Part shown: piece after piece, positions 38,217 to 47,081 of the stretch | Layout: each line of letters begins with the position of its first letter | Numbering within the stretch: position 1 is the stretch's first letter | Assembly (NCBI RefSeq): GCF_023703465.1 | Contig: NZ_JAMQGP010000002.1 | Coordinates: 372,001-436,000, forward strand | Direction: 5' to 3' | DNA length: 64,000 nt | From: Echinimonas agarilytica | Lineage (GTDB): Bacteria; Pseudomonadota; Gammaproteobacteria; Enterobacterales; Neiellaceae | The notes under the pieces: generated by a model | The model's database searches: none | Told to the model about the DNA's origin: nothing | The model's input: the letters and a program-made list of their open reading frames with translations, nothing else | Program-made: the position numbers and the translations under genes

Positions 38217-38245
38217 AAAAGGCAGCTTTTACAGCTGCCTTTTTT
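38217..38245 (+). terminator. Rho-independent terminator of purF
   Basis: AAAAGGCAGCT-TTTAC-AGCTGCCTTTTTT, a perfect stem with T-run. The A-run on the left lets it also stop the convergent YIP1-family transcript. Confidence 0.92.
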
Positions 38246-38267
38246 GTATTGAAATTTCGTCTTTGTG

Positions 38268-38867
38268 CTAGTGCACAAACTCTGGTCCCAATCCTAGGTT
38301 CCATAAAATCACTGTTGCAACCATGGTTGAGACAAGTAGAACTAAGCCACACGTCACTACGGAGCTGGCATAGATAAAACCGCGCTCTTCGGGGATATGC
38401 ATTAAAATTGGAATGCCTGAATACAGTAAATAAACAGAATAAGACAACCCTACAAGCCCTACCAGCATAATGAACCACACTACAGGATACAAAGTAGCAA
38501 AACCAACCATCAGTAAAGGCGTTGCCGTATATGAAGCCAGTTCCAAGCATTGGGTGTATGTGGGGTTCGAACCGAATGTTTGTGCCATCCACTTAGCTAA
38601 ATAAGCCAACGCACCTACGCCACAAAGCACTGCAACGTACATGGCAATGCCCATAACCAGCGCACTATTAGGAGACAGGTAAATCGGATCGCCAGCGCCA
38701 ATACGCCAACCGATATAAACAGTCGAAAAGTATGAACAAACAGACGGGATTAGTGCAATCAGCATAATGTGCATGATGCTGTAACTTGCGCCTTCATGTT
38801 CGCGATCGATGGTATGCCATTCTTCACGTGGATGTGCGTAAAGTCCCCAAAGATGATTCAAAATCAT
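38268..38867 (-). CDS. YIP1 family inner-membrane protein
   Basis: 199 residues. N-terminal amphipathic segment MILNHLWGLYAHPREEW, then five hydrophobic helices. The W-x-x-I motif near the start and the helix pattern fit the bacterial YIP1 family (PF04893). Function in bacteria is unknown. Convergent with purF. Confidence 0.85.
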   Translation of the reverse strand: MILNHLWGLYAHPREEWHTIDREHEGASYSIMHIMLIALIPSVCSYFSTVYIGWRIGAGDPIYLSPNSALVMGIAMYVAVLCGVGALAYLAKWMAQTFGSNPTYTQCLELASYTATPLLMVGFATLYPVVWFIMLVGLVGLSYSVYLLYSGIPILMHIPEERGFIYASSVVTCGLVLLVSTMVATVILWNLGLGPEFVH

Positions 38868-39123
38868 AAGCCACTTCCTTTCTATTTAACGCCGCTCTTT
38901 TTGTACGACAAACCGAACATTGCAGTTCAACGGTTAGAAAAACTGAATAGCAATTAGACGAAGTAGGTGGTTTTTTTGGGATCCCGACTTTGAAGGTGAA
39001 ATAGGATAGCCTTCAATTCCCTGTGTTGCAGTAGAGTCAATACTCTCCGACGTTCCACATACATTGTTCAATTGTTATGCAATCACTGTTGACGAGACTG
39101 TAAAATTCGTCAAGCAGTGTTTT

Positions 39124-42100
39124 TTACCCAAAACTCCGAATTTTGGAGTCTTGAGGCAGAAAATATGAGGCTTCTAGGGCTGTTTGAGCCAGAGGTTGGC
39201 TATATACATATCCTTGAACAACATCACATTCAAGCTCTCTAACGAGGTCTAACTGTGCGAGCGTTTCAACGCCCTCTGCGACGACTTTATGTCCCATCGC
39301 AGAGCCGAGTTCTTGAATGGCTTTGATAATCAGCCAATCTTGGCTATCGCGTTTTAATTCATTGAAGAAGCTGCGGTCAATTTTAAGACTTGTGAGTGGC
39401 AATTGACGCAGTAAGGAAATGGATGAAAAGCCGGTCCCAAAATCATCGAGTGAAATTTGAATACCATGTTGGCTTAACTGTTCTAGTATGGAACGCACAT
39501 TGTCCATGTCAGCAATAGCTGTGGACTCTGTGATCTCCATGGTGATGTATTTGGGGTTGATAGCAGACACTTGCAGAATTTGGTGCACTGTTTTTAAGAA
39601 CATGGGATTGGCAAGCTGCGCGGCACTCACATTCACCGACATGTTAATGTGGGTTGAGAATGTTTTTTGCCATTTTTTTAGAGTGCTACAGGCTTCTTTG
39701 AGAACCCAGTATCCGAGCTCTACAATTTGTCCATTTTCTTCGGCCAGCGGAATGAATTCTGCTGGAGAAATCTCGCCAAGTTCTTTTGAATGCCACCGGA
39801 TAAGGGCTTCGACGCCCGTTAATTTATTGGTGACAGGGCAAATCTGTGGTTGATAAACCAGCGATAACTCATTGCTGATAATCGCCTTTCTTAATTCATT
39901 GTCAATGCGTGCTCGTGTGTTGCGGTCAGCCTGAATACTGGCTTTGTATAATGAAGTTTGATTTTTACCATTGGCTTTTGATTGGTGCATGGCCATATCC
40001 GCACGTCTTAGCAAGTCTGCGGGTGTGTCTGCATGATCGGGATATAACGCAATGCCAATGCTTGCGGTGACAAAGAAATCAATGTCGAGGGCATCATGCA
40101 ATGGCTGCTCGATTTTGTTCAAAAGCCGATTGGCAGTGACGATGGCCTGGCGCTGATTATCAACAGGACATAAGCACACAAATTCATCGCCACTAAAACG
40201 AGCATAAAAATCATGATCACGCAGCGAGTTCTTTAAAATGGTTGTGACGTGGCGCAGTAGTTTGTCGCCTGCTTCATGCCCGTGTTGGTTGTTCAGGTGT
40301 TTGAATCGGTCTAAGCCAATTTGAATGACGGCCAATGGCTGTTGGGGAGAACGTCGAATTTGCTGCGCAAGCTGATCGCTTACCATGGAACGGTTTGGTA
40401 AACCTGTTAGGGCATCGTAGCTGGCCATCATTTTGAAACGTTGATCAGAGCGGCGCTTTTCAGTGACGTCCTGAATACTGCCAATCACGCGTTTGGGGCG
40501 GCCATCAAAGCCGGATATAACCTCGCCTGTCGCAGCAAACCAGCGTGTGGTTTTGTCATTGCACAGCATTCTGAAATTAACTGATAGCGGCATGCCATGC
40601 TTGATATGAGAGGCAATGCGCTTTTGCACAACCGCGCGATCAAGCGTGTTCATGCGATCAAACAAGCCCATATTGCGCACTGAACTTTGGCTTTCAGGTG
40701 ACGTGAATCCAAGCATCTCAAGGGCGCGGTCATTCCAAGTGGTTTGGTCTGTTGCTAGGTCCCATTCCCACAGCCCTCCAGTCGACTTTTGCGCGGCCGC
40801 TTGTAAACGTCGTTGTAACCGGTCGGACTGCTTACCTTGTTGAATCGCCAAGGTTTCCAATACATCGCGCTCGTGGCGCTGAGCTAGCTGACTGACCAAC
40901 CCCACAAATTGTTGATACAAGGCTAACTGTTCGGGGGAGTGTAAGCTACCCGCAACACAGATAAAGCCCCAAGCTTCATTATTCACGATGATAGGAAAAG
41001 ACAAGATCTGAGCAGTGTTTACCACATACTTATCAAGCCAATGGTTTAAAGGAAAGTCTTCTGCACGACAAAATGCTTTAGCGCCTAACACTTCTGTGTC
41101 TAACTTGGAGCCATCGCCATGCATCTCAATTATTTTAATATACGGTCGTTGATTGTTATTGCGTTGCCAGTTTGCTAGACAAGCCCATTCGGTAAAGTGA
41201 CCGATCTGTTTCTTTAAACTCAGTAACTCTTCTAATCCAGAGTGTAAGTTCTCATCTGAACTGACAAAGGCATTCGATAGCTCTAATAAATTGAGCGCCT
41301 TGGTGCCTTTGGAGGTAAATGCGGGGTCGTCATTTGCAGCTGAGTTCAGCAGTTTGTTTTCAACAAGGATTGTTTGCTGCCCCTGTTCAGGGTGTTCAGC
41401 GCGTCGCATCAATTGTTCAATGGCAAACTCTGCAAGTAGAAATGGATCATGAGAAACGCTGACACGGTTCGAATGATCGCTTTGCTGGGCTTCAAAGCTA
41501 ACCACACAAACATCTTCTGGAACTCGCCAACTATGATGTGCTAAGCGATCGATTAGACCGGATGCAATTAAATCGTTTCCGCAGATCACCGCTTGAGGAG
41601 CATCTTCAAAGTTCACTAGATGATCGGCCGCTTGGTTACCTGCACTATATGACTGACCCTTTAAATTGATCAGATCATTTGCCAATGGGACTATTTGATA
41701 GGCTTGCTGGCATTCCATAAATGCATGATAGCGCTCGTTAATCTCTTGGCAGTCCAGATCACCAGCAAAGGTTATTTGTTGATATCCTCGTTCAAATAAA
41801 TAGGCAAAAATCTGAGCAAGGCCATCTCTGTTATCGGAAATCACACAATCAATCTGATGCTCTGAGTATTGGTGCCCAATAGATATGAGTGGAATTTGTT
41901 TGTTGACTATGGTGTTGATTAATGACTTGCCAATGGCATTTTTGATCGAGATAACGGCATCCACATTATTGAGCGATAGCTCAGAATCATAGCGGCCTAA
42001 ATTGCCAGTGCAGATCATGTGAATTTCTAGATTGAGTTCAAACGCGAGATGATTGAGGTGCTGACAAAGCTGACCATAGTAAAAACCATGTGCCATCGGT

Positions 42101-42138
42101 GTATACACTGCTACAGACCGGATTGTCTTCGCACCCAT
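39124..42138 (-). CDS. Cytoplasmic LacI-type ligand-binding / GAF-like / PAS / GGDEF / EAL protein
   Basis: 1004 residues with no signal peptide and no membrane helix. Residues about 8-265 are a periplasmic-binding-protein-like sensor of the LacI/GalR type (VAVYTPMAHGFYYGQLCQHL, VDAVISI, QITFAGDLD, AVICGNDLIASGLIDRL, VCVVSFE), but the DNA-binding helix-turn-helix is absent. A GAF-like region follows (about 290-430), then PAS (about 450-560), GGDEF and EAL. The cyclase motif reads SGDEF (about 649), with RDHD inhibitory site five residues before it. EAL motifs EALIRWHS, NVSAAQL, EITES, LDDFGTGFSS and AEGVET are intact. It is probably a sugar-responsive cyclic-di-GMP enzyme. A 16-bp palindrome sits just upstream of the start. 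Confidence 0.92.
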   Translation of the reverse strand: MGAKTIRSVAVYTPMAHGFYYGQLCQHLNHLAFELNLEIHMICTGNLGRYDSELSLNNVDAVISIKNAIGKSLINTIVNKQIPLISIGHQYSEHQIDCVISDNRDGLAQIFAYLFERGYQQITFAGDLDCQEINERYHAFMECQQAYQIVPLANDLINLKGQSYSAGNQAADHLVNFEDAPQAVICGNDLIASGLIDRLAHHSWRVPEDVCVVSFEAQQSDHSNRVSVSHDPFLLAEFAIEQLMRRAEHPEQGQQTILVENKLLNSAANDDPAFTSKGTKALNLLELSNAFVSSDENLHSGLEELLSLKKQIGHFTEWACLANWQRNNNQRPYIKIIEMHGDGSKLDTEVLGAKAFCRAEDFPLNHWLDKYVVNTAQILSFPIIVNNEAWGFICVAGSLHSPEQLALYQQFVGLVSQLAQRHERDVLETLAIQQGKQSDRLQRRLQAAAQKSTGGLWEWDLATDQTTWNDRALEMLGFTSPESQSSVRNMGLFDRMNTLDRAVVQKRIASHIKHGMPLSVNFRMLCNDKTTRWFAATGEVISGFDGRPKRVIGSIQDVTEKRRSDQRFKMMASYDALTGLPNRSMVSDQLAQQIRRSPQQPLAVIQIGLDRFKHLNNQHGHEAGDKLLRHVTTILKNSLRDHDFYARFSGDEFVCLCPVDNQRQAIVTANRLLNKIEQPLHDALDIDFFVTASIGIALYPDHADTPADLLRRADMAMHQSKANGKNQTSLYKASIQADRNTRARIDNELRKAIISNELSLVYQPQICPVTNKLTGVEALIRWHSKELGEISPAEFIPLAEENGQIVELGYWVLKEACSTLKKWQKTFSTHINMSVNVSAAQLANPMFLKTVHQILQVSAINPKYITMEITESTAIADMDNVRSILEQLSQHGIQISLDDFGTGFSSISLLRQLPLTSLKIDRSFFNELKRDSQDWLIIKAIQELGSAMGHKVVAEGVETLAQLDLVRELECDVVQGYVYSQPLAQTALEASYFLPQDSKIRSFG

Positions 42139-42156
42139 AAAGTTACCACTATTGGA

Positions 42157-42172
42157 GTGAGTCTAAACTCAC
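42157..42172. promoter_or_regulatory. 16-bp palindrome in the leader of the LacI/GGDEF/EAL gene
   Basis: GTGAGT-CTAA-ACTCAC, perfect inverted repeat 19-34 bases upstream of the start codon. It could be an operator or an mRNA hairpin near the ribosome-binding site. Confidence 0.45.
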
Positions 42173-42454
42173 ATCAAATACTTTAGATTTTTGAACAAGG
42201 CTCAGCTTACCTGAATTAATGAATACTTTAATGACTGTAGTGAAAAAAAAGACACGTTCATGCATCTATTTGTGACTCATGTTGCTCAGGTGATAACAAA
42301 ATGTTGACGACATTCACACTATATTATCGTTTCGATTGTTTTTTATATGGATTTTTAGGCGTTTTCAATCGATAACTTGCTAATCAGCGAAGATTATTCA
42401 TGATTTATGCGGTTGGTTGTATGTCGATTTCCTGTTCATCAGGAAAAGTGCACG

Positions 42455-42475
42455 ATGTTAACTTACGGTTAACAT
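42455..42475. promoter_or_regulatory. 21-bp palindrome upstream of miaE
   Basis: ATGTTAAC-TTACG-GTTAACAT, a perfect 8+5+8 inverted repeat about 150 bases before miaE. Looks like a dimeric-repressor operator; the regulator is not identified. Confidence 0.45.
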
Positions 42476-42623
42476 ACGCATGTGTGGGGAACGACTTGTT
42501 CTACTTCGAGACTATGATGCTTCTGTCTGAGCATGATGTGGAATGACGGCTAAGCCTTAACGCCTAAGCTGATAGATGGTAGAATTTGAGTCACCCAACA
42601 CTGGTATTTAGTTGTATTGAAAA

Positions 42624-43385
42624 TTGACCACCTCTGATTTACTTGCCCCAATTTTATCATTTCTTAAATGTGAAACCCCGCAGGCGTGGCTTGATGTTGC
42701 TTCGTCAAAGCAAATGCTCCCCGACTTACTCATTGATCACTGCAACTGCGAGCTAAAAGCAGCGCAAACCGCAATGTGGTTGATCCGAAAATATGCCGTC
42801 GACACCAGTAGTAGTGCCGAATTGCTGCAATGGCTCAAGCCCTATGAAGATTTCGTTTATCGCCAAGGAGCAATGCCGGGCAGTGAGCATAGTGGGCTGG
42901 GTAAAAAATTACAGGTAAAAGAAGGCGTAGAGTTCGGTTCTGACCTTATTCAGAAAATGGTGTTGCTCATTAAAGAAGAGCTTCATCACTTTCAACAAGT
43001 TCTCGACATCATGAACCAGCGTCATATTCCTTACCAACCATTAGGCGCAGGGCGCTATGCAAAGGGTTTGATGAAAAAAGTGCGAACTTATGAACCTCAA
43101 GCCTTGACCGACAAACTAATTTGCGGCGCATACATCGAAGCTCGGTCGTGTGAACGATTTGCCGCGCTCGTGCCATATATTGATGATGATTTAGGCAAGT
43201 TCTATGTGTCCTTATTGCGCTCAGAGGCGCGACATTTTGAAGACTATTTGCATCTTGCACAACAAGTTGCAGGTGATGTATCAATTGCCGATCGAGTCGA
43301 CATTATAGGCGAGGTTGAAGCTGAGTTAATTTTAGCCCCGGATACTGAGTTCAGATTTCACAGTGGCACTCCGAACAATACTTAA
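42624..43385 (+). CDS. miaE: tRNA 2-methylthio-N6-isopentenyladenosine hydroxylase
   Basis: 253 residues. Starts at TTG 42624 with no strong ribosome-binding site, but the predicted N-terminus (DLLAPILSFLKCETPQAWLD) matches the family. Carboxylate-bridged di-iron ligands appear in NCELKAAQ, EELHHFQQ, EARSCERF and SEARHFEDY. It hydroxylates ms2i6A37 in tRNAs reading U-starting codons, using oxygen. A single gene; the frame ends 350 bases before the TonB receptor. Confidence 0.93.
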   Translation: MTTSDLLAPILSFLKCETPQAWLDVASSKQMLPDLLIDHCNCELKAAQTAMWLIRKYAVDTSSSAELLQWLKPYEDFVYRQGAMPGSEHSGLGKKLQVKEGVEFGSDLIQKMVLLIKEELHHFQQVLDIMNQRHIPYQPLGAGRYAKGLMKKVRTYEPQALTDKLICGAYIEARSCERFAALVPYIDDDLGKFYVSLLRSEARHFEDYLHLAQQVAGDVSIADRVDIIGEVEAELILAPDTEFRFHSGTPNNT

Positions 43386-43735
43386 ATCTCATTCAGGCCA
43401 CTTTGTCTTTGGCAAGGCAAGGTGGCAACGCAAAGCCTTTCAATGGTGCTCTTGCTCTACCGTTTATTCTGGTGTTTTTGCAAAACTGAGCATCACGATG
43501 ACATCCCTAGCCCCCCTTAATTGTTAACAAAAAGTATAGATTTAAAGTTAATGTTAATTTCGAGAGTTAACTAATTTCGCTTGAAAATTAATTAAGTTGT
43601 TGAAATTAAATGTGAATAAAATTTTAGAGTTCAACTTAGTGTAACGAGTATGTAAATGATAATAGTTTGCATTTGTATTTTATTTGTGTACAATCTCGCT
43701 CGTTTTAAAGTTAAGAAGTCTTTAATGGGAATCAC
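43386..43735. other. Intergenic region miaE / TonB receptor
   Basis: 350 bases. An imperfect stem-loop (GCCACTTTG with CAAGGTGGC, 43400-43427) without T-run may end the miaE transcript. The rest is AT-rich and leads to the Fur-box promoter listed separately. No gene seen. Confidence 0.55.
43652..43694 (+). promoter_or_regulatory. Fur-box sigma-70 promoter of the TonB receptor
   Basis: A promoter with TTTGCA (43666-43671), a 17-base spacer and TACAAT (43689-43694). A Fur-like site at 43652-43670 (GTAAATGATAATAGTTTGC) matches 13 of 19 bases of the Fur consensus and overlaps the -35 element, the usual position for iron repression. Confidence 0.65.
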
Positions 43736-45811
43736 ATGAGAATCAACGTTTTATCTACAGCTGTATCCATAGCATTGGCGTCGTATGGCCATGTCGTAAT
43801 GGCAGAAGAATCTAATATTGATGTAATTGAAGTGAAGGGAAGCTACTTTAACGACTATAAAGTAGATGATGCGTCGGGCGCGATGCGCATGAATACGTCT
43901 CTGTTAGACACTGCTCAAGCAGTGACTGTTATTCCTGAAATCGTGATTGATGAGCAATTAGCGACCACTCTGGGCGAAGTTCTCTCCAATGATGCAAGTT
44001 TGTCACCAGGCTCTAAACAGCGTAATCGTGAAGTTTTTAGTTCACGTGGATTCGAGCTCAGCTCATCCACAGGCTACCTCAGAGATGGTCATCAACACTG
44101 GTCACACTACCAACAACCGATCGAAACGTTGTCGAGTGTTGAAGTCATTAAAGGCCCTTCAAGTATTTTATATGGACAATCCGCCCCTGGTGGTGTGATT
44201 AACATGGTGACGAAGCAACCTACTTCCACTCGATTGTTCGATATCAGTGCCGATACCGATCAGAACGGCTCTTCTCGCTTTATGCTCGATGCAGGTGGTG
44301 AAATTGTAGAAGACCTGACATATCGAGGTGTGTTGGTGAAGCAAGACGTGGAATACGATCGGGAATACCAGAATGGTGAATCACGAGAGCGTGACCGTTT
44401 CTTGGGGTCGATCGTATTAGACTATTCAGTGAGTGATGATTTATCGATCAATGTTTACTATGACCGAACCAGCGATAAAACCGGCTTAGATACAGGCGCT
44501 TGGCTTGATAATAACGGCAATGTAATCGGTAGTGATGACACTATCTATGATTTCTCATGGGCTTTCACAGACATTGATGTTGAAAACATCGGTACCAAAA
44601 TCAGCTATTTTTTCAACCAAGACTGGATGATGAAAGTTGGTTACAACGAGCAAACATTTGAACGCCAACGTTTCGAGTCTTCGCCTAGAAAACCTTCGGA
44701 CTATGTTGAAGGTGACAGCTATACATCGAATCCGTATGACCGATTCGACGATTGGAAGTTCAAAACCGCCTACGTTGATTTGGTGGGGCAATTTTCGATT
44801 GCGTCAACCGAACATCAAGTATTGGTCGGGATGAACAGCCTAGATTATTACTACGGACAGCTCAGAGTTACAGCTCCTTCTGTGGACTATGTGCCAGGTG
44901 GCACTGAACCCACTCGACCCGACATTAGCTACAAGGACGATGATAGCCTCTATACCAGCGAATATGACTACTACGGTTTTTACTTTCAAGATCTGGTGAC
45001 GCTCAATGAAAATTGGCAAGTTGCTTTTGGCGGTCGTTTTGATCGTCAAAATAGTGAGGGAGCAGATAGCGAATCCTTCGTTCCTAAATTTGGTGTGTTG
45101 TATCACCCGATTGAAAATGCCACCGTGTATGTGAACTATTCAGAAAGTTTCGAACCTGCTTCAAGTGAAACATTGAACGATGAGACAGATGCAAACCACG
45201 GTATGGATCTGGATGCGGTCACATCTGAGCAAATTGAAATTGGTGCCAAATGGCAAGTGTCAGATCGACTACTTGTGGAAACGGCCTTGTTTGATATTGA
45301 AAAAACAGGTGCTTTAATTTCCGAACGCCTTGATGATGATTCTGATTTCGACACCATTACAACTCAGTCGGGTGTGCAAAAACACCAAGGTTTTGAGTTG
45401 TCAGCTCAAGGTGCCGTGACCGACAAGTTGTTCTTGATGGCATCTACCATGTACCTTGATGCCGAGTATGAAAAAGATGAAAACTATCAGGGTAAAACGC
45501 CAATTGATGCTCCTGAATGGTCTGCATCGGTCTGGTCTCGATATGAATACACAGAAAACTTAGCACTGAACTTAGGAGCTTTTTACCAAGGTGAGCGCTA
45601 TGCCGATAGCAATAACACGGTGAAAAAAGACGGGTACACGCGATTTGATTTGGGTGCGACTTATCAACATGAAATAGGTGGTGTGGACGTAAATTATCGA
45701 TTTAATATCGAAAACTTGTTTGATACCAATTACCTTGCCGGCGGTGGCGTGAATAATGTCACTATTGGTGATGAACGTATGGCTCGATTCGAGATCAAAA
45801 CATCGTTCTAG
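43736..45811 (+). CDS. TonB-dependent siderophore receptor
   Basis: 691 residues. Signal peptide (about 1-23), TonB-box-like DVIEVKG just after it, a plug domain with VIKGPSSILYGQSAPGGVIN (about 139-158), then a 22-strand-type barrel ending in the outer-membrane signature Phe (RFEIKTSF). No STN signalling domain, so it is a transducer-independent ferric siderophore receptor of the FhuA/FpvA-like TIGR01783 type, probably for a hydroxamate or similar ligand. Downstream PepSY gene and Fur-box promoter support iron uptake. Confidence 0.93.
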   Translation: MRINVLSTAVSIALASYGHVVMAEESNIDVIEVKGSYFNDYKVDDASGAMRMNTSLLDTAQAVTVIPEIVIDEQLATTLGEVLSNDASLSPGSKQRNREVFSSRGFELSSSTGYLRDGHQHWSHYQQPIETLSSVEVIKGPSSILYGQSAPGGVINMVTKQPTSTRLFDISADTDQNGSSRFMLDAGGEIVEDLTYRGVLVKQDVEYDREYQNGESRERDRFLGSIVLDYSVSDDLSINVYYDRTSDKTGLDTGAWLDNNGNVIGSDDTIYDFSWAFTDIDVENIGTKISYFFNQDWMMKVGYNEQTFERQRFESSPRKPSDYVEGDSYTSNPYDRFDDWKFKTAYVDLVGQFSIASTEHQVLVGMNSLDYYYGQLRVTAPSVDYVPGGTEPTRPDISYKDDDSLYTSEYDYYGFYFQDLVTLNENWQVAFGGRFDRQNSEGADSESFVPKFGVLYHPIENATVYVNYSESFEPASSETLNDETDANHGMDLDAVTSEQIEIGAKWQVSDRLLVETALFDIEKTGALISERLDDDSDFDTITTQSGVQKHQGFELSAQGAVTDKLFLMASTMYLDAEYEKDENYQGKTPIDAPEWSASVWSRYEYTENLALNLGAFYQGERYADSNNTVKKDGYTRFDLGATYQHEIGGVDVNYRFNIENLFDTNYLAGGGVNNVTIGDERMARFEIKTSF

Positions 45812-45866
45812 CCTGACTCAAGGCAATTAGATTATTGCCTTACTTTAAATTCAGGGAAGTTAGTTA

Positions 45867-45892
45867 AACCAGCACACAGTGCTGGTTTTTTT
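45867..45892 (+). terminator. Terminator-like hairpin between receptor and PepSY gene
   Basis: AACCAGCAC-ACA-GTGCTGGTT with seven T in all. It ends only a few bases before the next start codon, so the downstream gene must be read through it or be translated from a very short leader. Confidence 0.8.
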
Positions 45893-45895
45893 GGT

Positions 45896-47020
45896 ATGTA
45901 CATGAGCATCAAAAAAACTCTATTTTGGGCACACCTGGTTTTAGGTTGTAGTGCCGCTCTTTTTATCTTTCTAATGTCTATCAGCGGCGTAGCACTTACC
46001 TACGAGCGTCAGATGATTCAAGCCGCTCAACGGGCTGACTATCCGGTTGCTCCTTCTACACAAAGCCAGCCTTTGGAGATGGATGAAGTTGTTGATTTTA
46101 TCGAAAACTACCATTTCAAAAAAACGCCTCAAATTCAGATCAGTCATGAGCAATCCGCTCCAGTGGTGTTAAAGGATGGCCGCCGCACAGTGGCTTACCT
46201 CAATCCCTACACAGGAGAAAAACTAGATTCTTTGGGAGAGGGAACAGTCACATTCTTTAAAAAGCTCAGAGCCTTTCACCGGTGGTTAACGTTCGACGGA
46301 AGCTTCAGTGAAACGGGGAGTTGGGTGAATGGCATCTCCAATGCTTTCTTTTTAGTACTGGTTATCAGTGGAATTTACCTTTGGTTTCCACAACGCTTTA
46401 AAGCCCGTGCGTTTAAGCAGAAACTAACCTTGAATGGACGCTATGCAAATAGCAAAGCCAGAAACTACCAATGGCATAATGTATTTGGCCTATATATGGC
46501 ACCTATTTTGTTTGTTGTGGTTTTCACTGCTTTGTTTTTTTCATTTAAATGGCCGGGCGAAGCGTTAAAGAACTTTGCTACATCTGAGTCGCCTTTATTC
46601 CCGAGTCAGTTGGTACTGCAAGAGTTGAACGTTGACACAGCTTTACCACTGGCCCAGCAACTTGATGCAGTGAAACAAGCCTTTCCTCAGTGGCAGACGA
46701 TTCAGTTTTCGTTGTCGAACCGAAATGAGGGAGTTAGTGTTTATCAAGTTGACTATGGCAATGGCGGAGAACCTCAAAAGCGCTTCTCGGTTGCTCTGAA
46801 TACATCCAATGCAAACGTGTTAGAAACACAGTCATTTGAGCAGTTGTCTGATTACCGAAAAGTACGCAGCTACATTCGATTTTTGCACACGGGCGAGATT
46901 TATGGGCTTGTTGGACAAACTCTGGCGGGTATCGCATCGTTACTTGCATGTTTGCTGGTGTATACCGGAATTATGTTGTCGTGGACACGATGGAAAAACA
47001 GCCGTAAAAAACGTGATTAA
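45896..47020 (+). CDS. PepSY-domain transmembrane protein, siderophore-iron reductase type
   Basis: 374 residues (372 if the second ATG at 45902 is used, product MSIKKTLFWAHLVLG). Four membrane helices: about 12-32, 149-168, 203-221 and 341-362, with two periplasmic PepSY-like regions. Conserved histidines appear in AFHRWL, YQWHNVFGLY and FLHTGEIYG. Relatives such as FoxB-like and PiuB proteins reduce ferric siderophores at the inner membrane. It follows the TonB receptor, separated by a terminator-like hairpin, with no own promoter visible. Confidence 0.88.
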   Translation: MYMSIKKTLFWAHLVLGCSAALFIFLMSISGVALTYERQMIQAAQRADYPVAPSTQSQPLEMDEVVDFIENYHFKKTPQIQISHEQSAPVVLKDGRRTVAYLNPYTGEKLDSLGEGTVTFFKKLRAFHRWLTFDGSFSETGSWVNGISNAFFLVLVISGIYLWFPQRFKARAFKQKLTLNGRYANSKARNYQWHNVFGLYMAPILFVVVFTALFFSFKWPGEALKNFATSESPLFPSQLVLQELNVDTALPLAQQLDAVKQAFPQWQTIQFSLSNRNEGVSVYQVDYGNGGEPQKRFSVALNTSNANVLETQSFEQLSDYRKVRSYIRFLHTGEIYGLVGQTLAGIASLLACLLVYTGIMLSWTRWKNSRKKRD

Positions 47021-47035
47021 ACTGGATTATGTCGA

Positions 47036-47063
47036 TAAAAAGGGAGCCGAGGCTCCCTTTTTA
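47036..47063. terminator. Bidirectional terminator, PepSY gene / porin
   Basis: AAAAAGGGAGCC-GA-GGCTCCCTTTTT is symmetrical and serves both convergent genes. Confidence 0.92.
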
Positions 47064-47081
47064 TATCGATAGCAAGAGTGA

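Larger units (their letters stand above)
42139..42623. other. Intergenic region between the LacI/GGDEF/EAL gene and miaE
   Basis: 485 bases, divergent promoters. I found no credible open frame with a ribosome-binding site. Two perfect palindromes, 42157-42172 and 42455-42475, are listed separately; otherwise AT-rich without recognisable elements. Confidence 0.6.
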
